A program made the position numbers and the translations under genes. The notes under the pieces are model-generated. The model was not told where the DNA came from and ran no database searches. It saw nothing but the letters and a program-made list of their open reading frames with translations. From Ophiura sarsii (taxonomy: Eukaryota > Echinodermata > Ophiuroidea > Amphilepidida > Ophiuridae), in NCBI GenBank assembly GCA_035610835.1, contig CM069457.1, positions 15,966,149 to 16,030,148 of the forward strand: a stretch of 64,000 nt of DNA, written 5' to 3'. Within the stretch, counting starts at the first letter, position 1. The number at the start of each line of letters is the position of its first letter. Positions 23,649-38,755 of this stretch are shown in pieces.

Positions 23649-26400
23649 TTTCTTTTACTGACTATCATTTATAATTTGTGGAGTAAGAAGAAACATTTAC
23701 TCATCATCCAACCATGTCCAACTATTGTTTTTCCAATTATTTTCAAATATTTCCAAAAAATAAATGCCGACAGTTTTGAAAAAAAATGTGTAAGAAAAAA
23801 GAGTAATATTTGAAAAAGCCATAAAATAAGGGTTTGTGAATAACGTGTCGGGGAAAAATACCAGCAATTTCAAAATGTTCAAAATAAATTCCAAAAACTG
23901 TAGGCAAAAACACCCTTTGACAATTTGAGCCAAAAAATATTGGTTAATATTAATATGTGGAAATGTAGAACTAAATCCAAATGTAGTTTTTCAAAAATTC
24001 TTTTGAATAAAAACAGCCCAAAAAGTGTACGTATAAGCCTATGAACATTCGAGCAGAAAAAAAGGGTTTTGAAAAAAGGTGTTTTTCTTGCATTTTTTCT
24101 TGGTGATTATTGGGCCGGGGGATTCATCGTCCCTTTGCAACACAAGTGATGCAAAACAACAACCGCAAATAAAAAAAAATACATAATAACAGATGGGCAT
24201 ATGAATAATGAGCATCTATTATTATATTACAACCCGTTAATGCAATACGAAAGATAGCTGTCGAATTTGTCAAACAGAAGTTACTGCTATCTACTGAAGA
24301 TAGTTATTTACAAGTAGGCCTAAGTTGTTTTACAATTATTTGTGTTACTTTCAACCCTATATATAGATTCCGTTACTTTTAGATACTCTTTTGCATATCT
24401 AACAATACATGAATAACTCTCGTAGGAGTATCTGAAAACGTCACATTATGCATTGCAATAATGGCCAATTATTATACATCTTCGAAATGCATTAGTTAGT
24501 ATAGGGAATTGGTTTCACTGAACGTTCCCGTATTAAATGAATGTCTTTATTTAAAAAAAATACTGGGGATGCCAAGCCTATGGTCCCCTGCCAAATACTG
24601 TGCAATTTGAGATACATGTAACATTTAGTTTTTGAGATGTGATAGAAAAACCAAATTTAGATGATTTGTTTTTGCAATCTGCGTATATAATCTTGGAAAA
24701 AAGTCCTTGGAACGCGAACGCTGAGCTGAGCACACGTGCTGGGTATTGTGTGCATGTATTGATACTTAGTGTCTTCTGTTATAAACGGAAATTGTTCAAA
24801 TGAGCTTTTTACTTCCCCACCCCCCATCGATCAATGTTGGGACACTCTGGCAAGCTGCAGGAGCCACTGGCCTTGGTCAACATTGTACGGGGGAGTGGGG
24901 GTGACACTTGTCCGTTAATCACACGCAAGTGTTCCAAGACTTTTTTCCAGGATTGTATAAGAGGAATGCAAAATATTTGATCTAAATTTGGTTTTTCTGT
25001 CATAAATCAAAAACCGAATGTCGTATGAATCTCATATTACACACGATTTGAGTAAACAATAGGGGCATCACAAATATAATAAAAATGATGACAGGGAATT
25101 AATTTTATTTAGGGAGTGGTCACTGAAAACAATTATGTATGTCATATTTAACTACAATTTGACCCGTTTCTTGATCCCGCGCGTAATAATCTGATGTTTA
25201 TAAATCAATAAATCAAAAGTATAAAGTTCTTGCTGAGAAATTAACATGTTTATACTTTTAATAATGTTATCACATTGCCTATTTGTTTGTTATTTGAAAT
25301 ATGAAACTATACATTTACACTTTCCACGCGACAGGTGTCTGCAGACGACAATCCAAAATTGCACAAAATGTTTCAAAAACGTCAAAATTATTGAATGTCA
25401 TTTTACCAATATTTGGAATCACCTTATGAAATGCATTCAAATAAGTACAAACGTGCCTATTATTAGTTCAGTTATCCTTGAGATAGACATAAAAGTTAGA
25501 CAAATCTGTTTTGTACCGTGGTTAAACCAATAGCCGCGTTGAAAGTGTTAACATTTGCCGAGCAGTAAACGTTTATTTGCAATACTATTCCTATCTATTG
25601 AAGATAGCTCATAACAGAAAAAAAGGAAAAAAGCCACGCCATGAAAGCGACTCGAACCAACGCCAAGCAGGCTATGAACAGATAAAGGGTGCCAACGAAC
25701 GCTCCTATCCACTCGGCCAAGCGGTCAGTGCTTACACAAGCGTGGATTTGTTTTATTATACATGTTATAGTAATGCATTATTGCAAAGTGTCACACACTT
25801 TACAACAGTTTACCATCAGTTTACCATTGGGACATTTTGCTTAAAATAGGCAATTAAACGGTTTTTTCATACTGCCTTTGAGTTATCAAGATATGCATAT
25901 GTGTTAGCTATACCAATCATGCATGTTGTAACTCCGAAATATAAGCCGCATTGGTCACATCTACGCATTTTGATAACAGTTTACCATTTAAAATGAAAAC
26001 AAAATATGTATAATAATATTATACTATAGAAACGACGGTAAAGTGTTCAATGAACACGCGTTTCAAGTCAACACTTTACCATGCACTTTACCATACACTT
26101 TACCATTACGGTCCCAACTCGTCTGATGATTTCTTTGTGAATAAAGCTAAATTCATTTATCGCAGCGCTATTTTAATCAATAAATACAATAAAATATACT
26201 ACTTAAATGGTTTATTTATGTATTCACGTATATTATATATTACTTAAATGGTTTATGTATTCACTTATTTAGTTGTTTGGGTTGTTTTTGAGGATGAGAT
26301 TGAACTGAAGGCCTATAGATAATATTATCGTCGTGCTTACTCATCTGACTCATTAGCTCAGTTGACTAGAGCGCTGGTCTATAACCATCCAGAGGTCCCA
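23627..26400 (+). repeat. Satellite monomer 7
   Basis: 2774 bp. It is the transition copy: it keeps the GATGGGCAA tRNA-like 3' end at its left but has the ATATGCATATG variant near 25894 that all later copies share. Confidence 0.95.
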
Positions 26401-26422
26401 GGTTCAAATCCTGGATGTGCAA
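26347..26422 (+). tRNA. tRNA-Ile(UAU)-like sequence, GTGC variant
   Basis: First copy with ATGTGCA in the 3' acceptor strand. The G-to-T change removes the T4-G69 wobble pair, leaving an even weaker acceptor stem. A and B boxes and the terminator are unchanged. Confidence 0.52.
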
Positions 26423-29172
26423 TTTCTTTTACTGACTATCATTTATAATTTGTGGAGTAAGAAGAAACATTTACTCATCATCCAACCATGTCCAACTATT
26501 GTTTTTCCAATTATTTTCAAATATTTCCAAAAAATAAATGCCGACAGTTTTGAAAAAAAATGTGTAAGAAAAAAGAGTAATATTTGAAAAAGCCATAAAA
26601 TAAGGGTTTGTGAATAACGTGTCGGGAAAAAATACCAGCAATTTCAAAATGTTCAAAATAAATTCCAAAAACTGTAGGCAAAAACACCCTTTGACAATTT
26701 GAGCCAAAAATATTGGTTAATATTAATATGTGGAAATGTAGAACTAAATCCAAATGTAGTTTTTCAAAAATTCTTTTGAATAAAAACAGCCCAAAAAGTG
26801 TACGTATAGGCCTATGAACATTCGAGCAGAAAAAAAGGGTTTTGAAAAAAGGTGTTTTTCTTGCATTTTTTCTTGGTGATTATTGGGCCGGGGGATTCAT
26901 CGTCCCTTTGCAACACAAGTGATGCAAAACAACAACCGCAAATAAAAAAAATACATAATAACAGATGGGCATATGAATAATGAGCATCTATTATTATATT
27001 ACAACCCGTTAATGCAATACGAAAGATAGCTGTCGAATCTGTCAAACAGAAGTTACTGCTATCTACTGAAGATAGTTATTTACAAGTAGGCCTAAGTTGT
27101 TTTACAATTATTTGTGTTACTTTCAACCCTATATATAGATTCCGTTACTTTTAGATACTCTTTTGCATATCTAACAATACATGAATAACTCTCGTAGGAG
27201 TATCTGAAAACGCCACATTATGCATTGCAATAATGGCCAATTATTATACATCTTCGAAATGCATTAGTTAGTATAGGGAATTGGTTTCACTGAACGTTCC
27301 CGTATTAAATGAATGTCTTTATTTAAAAAAAATACTGGGGATGCCAAGCCTATGGTCCCCTGCCAAATACTGTGCAATTTGAGATACATGTAACATTTAG
27401 TTTTTGAGATGTGATAGAAAAACCAAATTTAGATGATTTGTTTTTGCAATCTGCGTATATAATCTTGGAAAAAAGTCCTTGGAACGCGAACGCTGAGCTG
27501 AGCACACGTGCTGGGTATTGTGTGCATGTATTGATACTTAGTGTCTTCTGTTATAAACGGAAATTGTTCAAATGAGCTTTTTACTTCCCCACCCCCCATC
27601 GATCAATGTTGGGACACTCTGGCAAGCTGTAGGAGCCACTGGCCTTGGTCAACATTGTACGGGGGAGTGGGGGTGACACTTGTCCGTTAATCACACGCAA
27701 GTGTTCCAAGACTTTTTTCCAGGATTGTATAAGAGGAATGCAAAATATTTGATCTAAATTTGGTTTTTCTGTCATAAATCAAAAACCGAATGTCGTATGA
27801 ATCTCATATTACACACGATTTGAGTAAACAATAGGGGCATCACAAATATAATAAAAATGATGACAGGGAATTAATTTTATTTAGAGAGTGGTCACTGAAA
27901 ACAATTATGTATGTCATATTTAACTACAATTTGACCCGTTTCTTGATCCCGCGCGTAATAATCTGATGTTTATAAATCAATAAATCAAAAGTATAAAGTT
28001 CTTGCTGAGAAATTAACATGTTTATACTTTTAATAATGTTATCACATTGCCTATTTGTTTGTTATTTGAAATATGAAACTATACATTTACACTTTCCACG
28101 CGACAGGTGTCTGCAGACGACAATCCAAAATTGCACAAAATGTTTCAAAAACGTCAAAATTATTGAATGTCATTTTACCAATATTTGGAATCACCTTATG
28201 AAATGCATTCAAATAAGTACAAACGTGCCTATTATTAGTTCAGTTATCCTTGAGATAGACATAAAAGTTAGACAAATCTGTTTTGTACCGTGGTTAAACC
28301 AATAGCCGCGTTGAAAGTGTTAACATTTGCCGAGCAGTAAACGTTTATTTGCAATACTATTCCTATCTATTGAAGATAGCTCATAACAGAAAAAAAGGAA
28401 AAAAGCCACGCCATGAAAGCGACTCGAACCAACGCCAAGCAGGCTATGAACAGATAAAGGGTGCCAACGAACGCTCCTATCCACTCGGCCAAGCGGTCAG
28501 TGCTTACACAAGCGTGGATTTGTTTTATTATACATGTTATAGTAATGCATTATTGCAAAGTGTCACACACTTTACAACAGTTTACCATCAGTTTACCATT
28601 GGGACATTTTGCTTAAAATAGGCAATTAAACGGTTTTTTCATACTGCCTTTGAGTTATCAAGATATGCATATGTGTTAGCTATACCAATCATGCATGTTG
28701 TAACTCCGAAATATAAGCCGCATTGGTCACATCTACGCATTTTGATAACAGTTTACCATTTAAAATGAAAACAAAATATGTATAATAATATTATACTATA
28801 GAAACGACGGTAAAGTGTTCAATGAACACGCGTTTCAAGTCAACACTTTACCATGCACTTTACCATACACTTTACCATTACGGTCCCAACTCGTCTGATG
28901 ATTTCTTTGTGAATAAAGCTAAATTCATTTATCGCAGCGCTATTTTAATCAATAAATACAATAACATATACTACTTAAATGGTTTATTTATGTATTCACG
29001 TATATTATATATTACTTAAATGGTTTATGTATTCACTTATTTAGTTGTTTGGGTTGTTTTTGAGGATGAGATTGAACTGAAGGCCTATAGATAATATTAT
29101 CGTCGTGCTTACTCATCTGACTCATTAGCTCAGTTGACTAGAGCGCTGGTCTATAACCATCCAGAGGTCCCA
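26401..29172 (+). repeat. Satellite monomer 8
   Basis: 2772 bp. First copy with GATGTGCAA at the tRNA-like 3' end, GAATCTGTC near 27037 and CTGTAGG near 27628, which mark the right-hand subfamily. Confidence 0.95.
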
Positions 29173-29194
29173 GGTTCAAATCCTGGATGTGCAA
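29119..29194 (+). tRNA. tRNA-Ile(UAU)-like sequence, GTGC variant
   Basis: Monomer 8/9 copy, identical to that at 26347. Confidence 0.52.
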
Positions 29195-31944
29195 TTTCTT
29201 TTACTGACTATCATTTATAATTTGTGGAGTAAGAAGAAACATTTACTCATCATCCAACCATGTCCAACTATTGTTTTTCCAATTATTTTCAAATATTTCC
29301 AAAAAATAAATGCCGACAGTTTTGAAAAAAAATGTGTAAGAAAAAAGAGTAATATTTGAAAAAGCCATAAAATAAGGGTTTGTGAATAACGTGTCGGGAA
29401 AAAATACCAGCAATTTCAAAATGTTCAAAATAAATTCCAAAAACTGTAAGCAAAAACACCCTTTGACAATTTGAGCCAAAAAATATTGGTTAATATTAAT
29501 ATGTGGAAATGTAGAACTAAATCCAAATGTAGTTTTTCAAAAATTCTTTTGAATAAAAACAGCCCAAAAAGTGTACGTATAGGCCTATGAACATTCGAGC
29601 AGAAAAAAAGGGTTTTGAAAAAAGGTGTTTTTCTTGCATTTTTTCTTGGGGATTATTGGGCCGGGGGATTCATCGTCCCTTTGCAACACAAGTGATGCAA
29701 AACAACAACCGCAAATAAAAAAAATACATAATAACAGATGGGCATATGAATAATGAGCATCTATTATTATATTACAACCCGTTAATGCAATACGAAAGAT
29801 AGCTGTCGAATCTGTCAAACAGAAGTTACTGCTATCTACTGAAGATAGTTATTTACAAGTAGGCCTAAGTTGTTTTACAATTATTTGTGTTACTTTCAAC
29901 CCTATATATAGATTCCGTTACTTTTAGATACTCTTTTGCATATCTAACAATACATGAATAACTCTCGTAGGAGTATCTGAAAACGCCACATTATGCATTG
30001 CAATAATGGCCAATTATTATACATCTTCGAAATGCATTAGTTAGTATAGGGAATTGGTTTCACTGAACGTTCCCGTATTAAATGAATGTCTTTATTTAAA
30101 AAAAATACTGGGGATGCCAAGCCTATGGTCCCCTGCCAAATACTGTGCAATTTGAGATACATGTAACATTTAGTTTTTGAGATGTGATAGAAAAACCAAA
30201 TTTAGATGATTTGTTTTTGCAATCTGCGTATATAATCTTGGAAAAAAGTCCTTGGAACGCGAACGCTGAGCTGAGCACACGTGCTGGGTATTGTGTGCAT
30301 GTATTGATACTTAGTGTCTTCTGTTATAAACGGAAATTGTTCAAATGAGCTTTTTACTTCCCCACCCCCCATTGATCAATGTTGGGACACTCTGGCAAGC
30401 TGTAGGAGCCACTGGCCTTGGTCAACATTGTACGGGGGAGTGGGGGTGACACTTGTCCGTTAATCACACGCAAGTGTTCCAAGACTTTTTTCCAGGATTG
30501 TATAAGAGGAATGCAAAATATTTGATCTAAATTTGGTTTTTCTGTCATAAATCAAAAACCGAATGTCGTATGAATCTCATATTACACACGATTTGAGTAA
30601 ACAATAGGGGCATCACAAATATAATAAAAATGATGACAGGGAATTAATTTTATTTAGGGAGTGGTCACTGAAAACAATTATGTATGTCATATTTAACTAC
30701 AATTTGACCCGTTTCTTGATCCCGCGCGTAATAATCTGATGTTTATAAATCAATAAATCAAAAGTATAAAGTTCTTGCTGAGAAATTAACATGTTTATAC
30801 TTTTAATAATGTTATCACATTGCCTATTTGTTTGTTATTTGAAATATGAAACTATACATTTACACTTTCCACGCGACAGGTGTCTGCAGACGACAATCCA
30901 AAATTGCACAAAATGTTTCAAAAACGTCAAAATTATTGAATGTCATTTTACCAATATTTGGAATCACCTTATGAAATGCATTCAAATAAGTACAAACGTG
31001 CCTATTATTAGTTCAGTTATCCTTGAGATAGACATAAAAGTTAGACAAATCTGTTTTGTACCGTGGTTAAACCAATAGCCGCGTTGAAAGTGTTAACATT
31101 TGCCGAGCAGTAAACGTTTATTTGCAATACTATTCCTATCTATTGAAGATAGCTCATAACAGAAAAAAGGGAAAAAGCCACGCCATGAAAGCGACTCGAA
31201 CCAACGCCAAGCAGGCTATGAACAGATAAAGGGTGCCAACGAACGCTCCTATCCACTCGGCCAAGCGGTCAGTGCTTACACAAGCGTGGATTTGTTTTAT
31301 TATACATGTTATAGTAATGCATTATTGCAAAGTGTCACACACTTTACAACAGTTTACCATCAGTTTACCATTGGGACATTTTGCTTAAAATAGGCAATTA
31401 AACGGTTTTTTCATACTGCCTTTGAGTTATCAAGATATGCATATGTGTTAGCTATACCAATCATGCATGTTGTAACTCCGAAATATAAGCCGCATTGGTC
31501 ACATCTACGCATTTTGATAACAGTTTACCATTTAAAATGAAAACAAAATATGTATAATAATATTATACTATAGAAACGACGGTAAAGTGTTCAATGAACA
31601 CGCGTTTCAAGTCAACACTTTACCATGCACTTTACCATACACTTTACCATTACGGTCCCAACTCGTCTGATGATTTCTTTGTGAATAAAGCTAAATTCAT
31701 TTATCGCAGCGCTATTTTAATCAATAAATACAATAAAATATACTACTTAAATGGTTTATTTATGTATTCACGTATATTATATATTACTTAAATGGTTTAT
31801 GTATTCACTTATTTAGTTGTTTGGGTTGTTTTTGAGGATGAGATTGAACTGAAGGCCTATAGATAATATTATCGTCGTGCTTACTCATCTGACTCATTAG
31901 CTCAGTTGACTAGAGCGCTGGTCTATAACCATCCAGAGGTCCCA
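29173..31944 (+). repeat. Satellite monomer 9
   Basis: 2772 bp. First copy with AAAAAAGGGAAAAAG near 31163, which shortens the - strand T run and breaks a 90-codon ORF, and with GTAAGC in place of GTAGGC near 29448. Confidence 0.95.
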
Positions 31945-31966
31945 GGTTCAAATCCTGGATGTGCAA
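31891..31966 (+). tRNA. tRNA-Ile(UAU)-like sequence, GTGC variant
   Basis: Monomer 9/10 copy. Confidence 0.52.
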
Positions 31967-34716
31967 TTTCTTTTACTGACTATCATTTATAATTTGTGGA
32001 GTAAGAAGAAACATTTACTCATCATCCAACCATGTCCAACTATTGTTTTTCCAATTATTTTCAAATATTTCCAAAAAATAAATGCCGACAGTTTTGAAAA
32101 AAAATGTGTAAGAAAAAAGAGTAATATTTGAAAAAGCCATAAAATAAGGGTTTGTGAATAACGTGTCGGGAAAAAATACCAGCAATTTCAAAATGTTCAA
32201 AATAAATTCCAAAAACTGTAAGCAAAAACACCCTTTGACAATTTGAGCCAAAAAATATTGGTTAATATTAATATGTGGAAATGTAGAACTAAATCCAAAT
32301 GTAGTTTTTCAAAAATTCTTTTGAATAAAAACAGCCCAAAAAGTGTACGTATAGGCCTATGAACATTCGAGCAGAAAAAAAGGGTTTTGAAAAAAGGTGT
32401 TTTTCTTGCATTTTTTCTTGGTGATTATTGGGCCGGGGGATTCATCGTCCCTTTGCAACACAAGTGATGCAAAACAACAACCGCAAATAAAAAAAATACA
32501 TAATAACAGATGGGCATATGAATAATGAGCATCTATTATTATATTACAACCCGTTAATGCAATACGAAAGATAGCTGTCGAATCTGTCAAACAGAAGTTA
32601 CTGCTATCTACTGAAGATAGTTATTTACAAGTAGGCCTAAGTTGTTTTACAATTATTTGTGTTACTTTCAACCCTATATATAGATTCCGTTACTTTTAGA
32701 TACTCTTTTGCATATCTAACAATACATGAATAACTCTCGTAGGAGTATCTGAAAACGCCACATTATGCATTGCAATAATGGCCAATTATTATACATCTTC
32801 GAAATGCATTAGTTAGTATAGGGAATTGGTTTCACTGAACGTTCCCGTATTAAATGAATGTCTTTATTTAAAAAAAATACTGGGGATGCCAAGCCTATGG
32901 TCCCCTGCCAAATACTGTGCAATTTGAGATACATGTAACATTTAGTTTTTGAGATGTGATAGAAAAACCAAATTTAGATGATTTGTTTTTGCAATCTGCG
33001 TATATAATCTTGGAAAAAAGTCCTTGGAACGCGAACGCTGAGCTGAGCACACGTGCTGGGTATTGTGTGCATGTATTGATACTTAGTGTCTTCTGTTATA
33101 AACGGAAATTGTTCAAATGAGCTTTTTACTTCCCCACCCCCCATTGATCAATGTTGGGACACTCTGGCAAGCTGTAGGAGCCACTGGCCTTGGTCAACAT
33201 TGTACGGGGGAGTGGGGGTGACACTTGTCCGTTAATCACACGCAAGTGTTCCAAGACTTTTTTCCACGATTGTATAAGAGGAATGCAAAATATTTGATCT
33301 AAATTTGGTTTTTCTGTCATAAATCAAAAACCGAATGTCGTATGAATCTCATATTACACACGATTTGAGTAAACAATAGGGGCATCACAAATATAATAAA
33401 AATGATGACAGGGAATTAATTTTATTTAGGGAGTGGTCACTGAAAACAATTATGTATGTCATATTTAACTACAATTTGACCCGTTTCTTGATCCCGCGCG
33501 TAATAATCTGATGTTTATAAATCAATAAATCAAAAGTATAAAGTTCTTGCTGAGAAATTAACATGTTTATACTTTTAATAATGTTATCACATTGCCTATT
33601 TGTTTGTTATTTGAAATATGAAACTATACATTTACACTTTCCACGCGACAGGTGTCTGCAGACGACAATCCAAAATTGCACAAAATGTTTCAAAAACGTC
33701 AAAATTATTGAATGTCATTTTACCAATATTTGGAATCACCTTATGAAATGCATTCAAATAAGTACAAACGTGCCTATTATTAGTTCAGTTATCCTTGAGA
33801 TAGACATAAAAGTTAGACAAATCTGTTTTGTACCGTGGTTAAACCAATAGCCGCGTTGAAAGTGTTAACATTTGCCGAGCAGTAAACGTTTATTTGCAAT
33901 ACTATTCCTATCTATTGAAGATAGCTCATAACAGAAAAAAGGGAAAAAGCCACGCCATGAAAGCGACTCGAACCAACGCCAAGCAGGCTATGAACAGATA
34001 AAGGGTGCCAACGAACGCTCCTATCCACTCGGCCAAGCGGTCAGTGCTTACACAAGCGTGGATTTGTTTTATTATACATGTTATAGTAATGCATTATTGC
34101 AAAGTGTCACACACTTTACAACAGTTTACCATCAGTTTACCATTGGGACATTTTGCTTAAAATAGGCAATTAAACGGTTTTTTCATACTGCCTTTGAGTT
34201 ATCAAGATATGCATATGTGTTAGCTATACCAATCATGCATGTTGTAACTCCGAAATATAAGCCGCATTGGTCACATCTACGCATTTTGATAACAGTTTAC
34301 CATTTAAAATGAAAACAAAATATGTATAATAATATTATACTATAGAAACGACGGTAAAGTGTTCAATGAACACGCGTTTCAAGTCAACACTTTACCATGC
34401 ACTTTACCATACACTTTACCATTACGGTCCCAACTCGTCTGATGATTTCTTTGTGAATAAAGCTAAATTCATTTATCGCAGCGCTATTTTAATCAATAAA
34501 TACAATAAAATATACTACTTAAATGGTTTATTTATGTATTCACGTATATTATATATTACTTAAATGGTTTATGTATTCACTTATTTAGTTGTTTGGGTTG
34601 TTTTTGAGGATGAGATTGAACTGAAGGCCTATAGATAATATTATCGTCGTGCTTACTCATCTGACTCATTAGCTCAGTTGACTAGAGCGCTGGTCTATAA
34701 CCATCCAGAGGTCCCA
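31945..34716 (+). repeat. Satellite monomer 10
   Basis: 2772 bp. Shares GTAAGC (near 32219) and CATTGATCAATG (near 33142) with monomer 9. Confidence 0.95.
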
Positions 34717-34738
34717 GGTTCAAATCCTGGATGTGCAA
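34663..34738 (+). tRNA. tRNA-Ile(UAU)-like sequence, GTGC variant
   Basis: Monomer 10/11 copy. Confidence 0.52.
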
Positions 34739-37197
34739 TTTCTTTTACTGACTATCATTTATAATTTGTGGAGTAAGAAGAAACATTTACTCATCATCCA
34801 ACCATGTCCAACTATTGTTTTTCCAATTATTTTCAAATATTTCCAAAAAATAAATGCCGACAGTTTTGAAAAAAAATGTGTAAGAAAAAAGAGTAATATT
34901 TGAAAAAGCCATAAAATAAGGGTTTGTGAATAACGTGTCGGGAAAAAATACCAGCAATTTCAAAATGTTCAAAATAAATTCCAAAAACTGTAAGCAAAAA
35001 CACCCTTTGACAATTTGAGCCAAAAAATATTGGTTAATATTAATATGTGGAAATGTAGAACTAAATCCAAATGTAGTTTTTCAAAAATTCTTTTGAATAA
35101 AAACAGCCCAAAAAGTGTACGTATAGGCCTATGAACATTCGAGCAGAAAAAAAGGGTTTTGAAAAAAGGTGTTTTTCTTGCATTTTTTCTTGGTGATTAT
35201 TGGGCCGGGGGATTCATCGTCCCTTTGCAAAACAAGTGATGCAAAACAACAACCGCAAATTAAAAAAATACATAATAACAGATGGGCATATGAATAATGA
35301 GCATCTATTATTATATTACAACCCGTTAATGCAATACGAAAGATAGCTGTCGAATCTGTCAAACAGAAGTTACTGCTATCTACTGAAGATAGTTATTTAC
35401 AAGTAGGCCTAAGTTGTTTTACAATTATTTGTGTTACTTTCAACCCTATATATAGATTCCGTTACTTTTAGATACTCTTTTGCATATCTAACAATACATG
35501 AATAACTCTCGTAGGAGTATCTGAAAACGCCACATTATGCATTGCAATAATGGCCAATTATTATACATCTTCGAAATGCATTAGTTAGTATAGGGAATTG
35601 GTTTCACTGAACGTTCCCGTATTAAATGAATGTCTTTATTTTAAAAAAATACTGGGGATGCCAAGCCTATGGTCCCCTGCCAAATACTGTGCAATTTGAG
35701 ATACATGTAACATTTAGTTTTTGAGATGTGATAGAAAAACCAAATTTAGATGATTTGTTTTTGCAATCTGCGTATATAATCTTGGAAAAAAGTCCTTGGA
35801 ACGCGAACGCTGAGCTGAGCACACGTGCTGGGTATTGTGTGCATGTATTGATACTTAGTGTCTTCTGTTATAAACGGAAATTGTTCAAATGAGCTTTTTA
35901 CTTCCCCACCCCCCATCGATCAATGTTGGGACACTCTGGCAAGCTGTAGGAGCCACTGGCCTTGGTCAACATTGTACGGGGGAGTGGGGGTGACACTTGT
36001 CCGTTAATCACACGCAAGTGTTCCAAGACTTTTTTCCAGGATTGTATAAGAGGAATGCAAAATATTTGATCTAAATTTGGTTTTTCTGTCATAAATCAAA
36101 AACCGAATGTCGTATGAATCTCATATTACACACGATTTGAGTAAACAATAGGGGCATCACAAATATAATAAAAATGATGACAGGGAATTAATTTTATTTA
36201 GGGAGTGGTCACTGAAAACAATTATGTATGTCATATTTAACTACAATTTGACCCGTTTCTTGATCCCGCGCGTAATAATCTGATGTTTATAAATCAATAA
36301 ATCAAAAGTATAAAGTTCTTGCTGAGAAATTAACATGTTTATACTTTTAATAATGTTATCACATTGCCTATTTGTTTGTTATTTGAAATATGAAACTATA
36401 CATTTACACATTCCACGCGACAGGTGTCTGCAGACGACAATCCAAAATTGCACAAAATGTTTCAAAAACGTCAAAATTATTGAATGTCATTTTACCAATA
36501 TTTGGAATCACCTTATGAAATGCATTCAAATAAGTACAAACGTGCCTATTATTAGTTCAGTTATCCTTGAGATAGACATAAAAGTTAGACAAATCTGTTT
36601 TGTACCGTGGTTAAACCAATAGCCGCGTTGAAAGTGTTAACATTTGCCGAGCAGTAAACGTTTATTTGCAATACTATTCCTATCTATTGAAGATAGCTCA
36701 TAACAGAAAAAAGGGAAAAAGCCACGCCATGAAAGCGACTCGAACCAACGCCAAGCAGGCTATGAACAGATAAAGGGTGCCAACGAACGCTCCTATCCAC
36801 TCGGCCAAGCGGTCAGTGCTTACACAAGCGTGGATTTGTTTTATTATACATGTTATAGTAATGCATTATTGCAAAGTGTCACACACTTTACAACAGTTTA
36901 CCATCAGTTTACCATTGGGACATTTTGCTTAAAATAGGCAATTAAACGGTTTTTTCATACTGCCTTTGAGTTATCAAGATATGCATATGTGTTAGCTATA
37001 CCAATCATGCATGTTGTAACTCCGAAATATAAGCCGCATTGGTCACATCTACTCATTTTGATAACAGTTTACCATTTAAAATGAAAACAAAATATGTATA
37101 ATAATATTATACTATAGAAACGACGGTAAAGTGTTCAATGAACACGCGTTTCAAGTCAACACTTTACCATGCACTTTACCATACACTTTACCATTAC
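34717..37197 (+). repeat. Satellite monomer 11, left part
   Basis: 2481 bp up to and including the 8-bp target copy ACCATTAC. First copy with GCAAAACAAG near 35227, shared with monomers 12-14. Confidence 0.95.
37190..37197. repeat. Target-site duplication, left copy
   Basis: ACCATTAC, last bases of interrupted monomer 11 before the transposon. Confidence 0.9.
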
Positions 37198-38690
37198 AAC
37201 AGCAGCTTGGAACACCTTCCCATTAGCCACCATTCCCGTAAAATGCTATTTCGTGCAACCGGGAATATCCCTATTGAAAAATACGTAAATAGAACGACCC
37301 CGAAACAACCGTTCGTTATGATATACCCAGCTCGGCGCTTACGGTTTGATTGGTCTCAAAGTAACGTGTACTTGAGGAGCTTTCAGAAAATGGTCCCCAA
37401 AGGCTAAGCGCTTATTTATTTTCAGAGATATTAGCCAAAAACTTTCAGAAATTTTGGAAACCAGCTAAAATAAGCATCGGCACCAGATACTTGCACATCA
37501 AATTTTCCACACGCGTTTGTACACAGCGTCCGGGACTTGTGCGTAGGTACGAGGCTATTTGTTATTTTCGTTTGATTGACAGCTTGACAATGCTTGAAAC
37601 ATTTTCGCGAAGTTTTTGAAGAGATCGAGCTACATTTTCAATCGCCTTTTCTGACTTTTTCGTGGGAATATCACATCCGTTCAATCAAAATTTCGGTAAG
37701 TTTATATTTTATCAAATCTTATTATAACCGTAATCATAATGTATAATCTGCAATGTGCAGTACCGTCAACTTTTTTTTCGCCAGAGAACAGAATGTGTGT
37801 GTCGTTTTAGTTTACGGTTTTGATTTGACCATCAAAATCCATCCATTTGGTGGTGAATTACTTGAAGTTCAACAAGGCCAGGGCTTTTTAGTTTTACTTA
37901 GCATATTTGGGGAATGTTTTGCAAATACAAGGTAAAGTGAGAAGAGTCTCACCTTTCCTGCACATACAGTTTTCCCACACCAAGTTCTTGTCCACATCGG
38001 TCCTAGTAGGTGGACAAATTTGGCCACCGATTTCGGGGCCAAATTTGCCATCCAAGACAAAATGCGTAATAATATAACTATTTTTCATGCTTGAAACACA
38101 AAATAATGGTTCCAATGAAGTAAATTTCTGTTGGGGTAAGATTTAAGTTTGATTTCCTGTTTGAAATAGCAAATTATGATGCTTGTTGAAGAGATGAAGA
38201 GCATGATTTGGCGATGTTGGGAGGCTCAATGATATCTCCTAGTCCTAGCACTATATCTGGGGGAACTCACTTTTCACTAGTAAAATGATGTCATAGGTAC
38301 TTGTAGCCAATGGATCTACGGCACATAATCTCCTAGCCACACTCCAGAGTTCGACATACATGGGCGCACTTCGATCAGGCTGCGCACGCATGCTTGAAAA
38401 CTAACATAATACCGCTAAAACCAATCAGACCGTGACGTATTGCTCATAATAATGGATGTCTGTTCACACGTTGCCCTGTTTTTTTTGGTTGAACTCGTGT
38501 ATACGCAAGACGTGCCTCCACTAAATACAATTACAATACAAGGGGTGTGTCAGAGACATCCACTCAGCATCAAGCAAAAGTTGTTTTGTCTATTGTAAAA
38601 AGTTTTTGTAGTGATGGGCACAACGATACCATAATTATATATTTGTGATAGCCCAATTATTTCCCTCACCTTCATTTCTTTTGCTTACAG

Positions 38691-38755
38691 GTACTGAAAA
38701 CAGGAAGATATCCGGTCCAGAAGACAGTAAACAACCAGTCTACTATGCAAGCTTG
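38691..38755 (+). other. Exon-like segment 1 inside the transposon
   Basis: Preceded by a pyrimidine-rich stretch ending TTTGCTTACAG and followed by GGTAAG, the pattern of an internal exon. One frame is open and reads SGPEDSKQPVYYASL near its end. It resembles the segment at 39307 in sequence and splice context. No protein family recognised. Confidence 0.3.

Noticed and set aside
37138..37407. 89-codon ORF joining satellite and transposon
   Set aside because: Chimera created by the insertion; it starts in the monomer and runs into the transposon end by chance.
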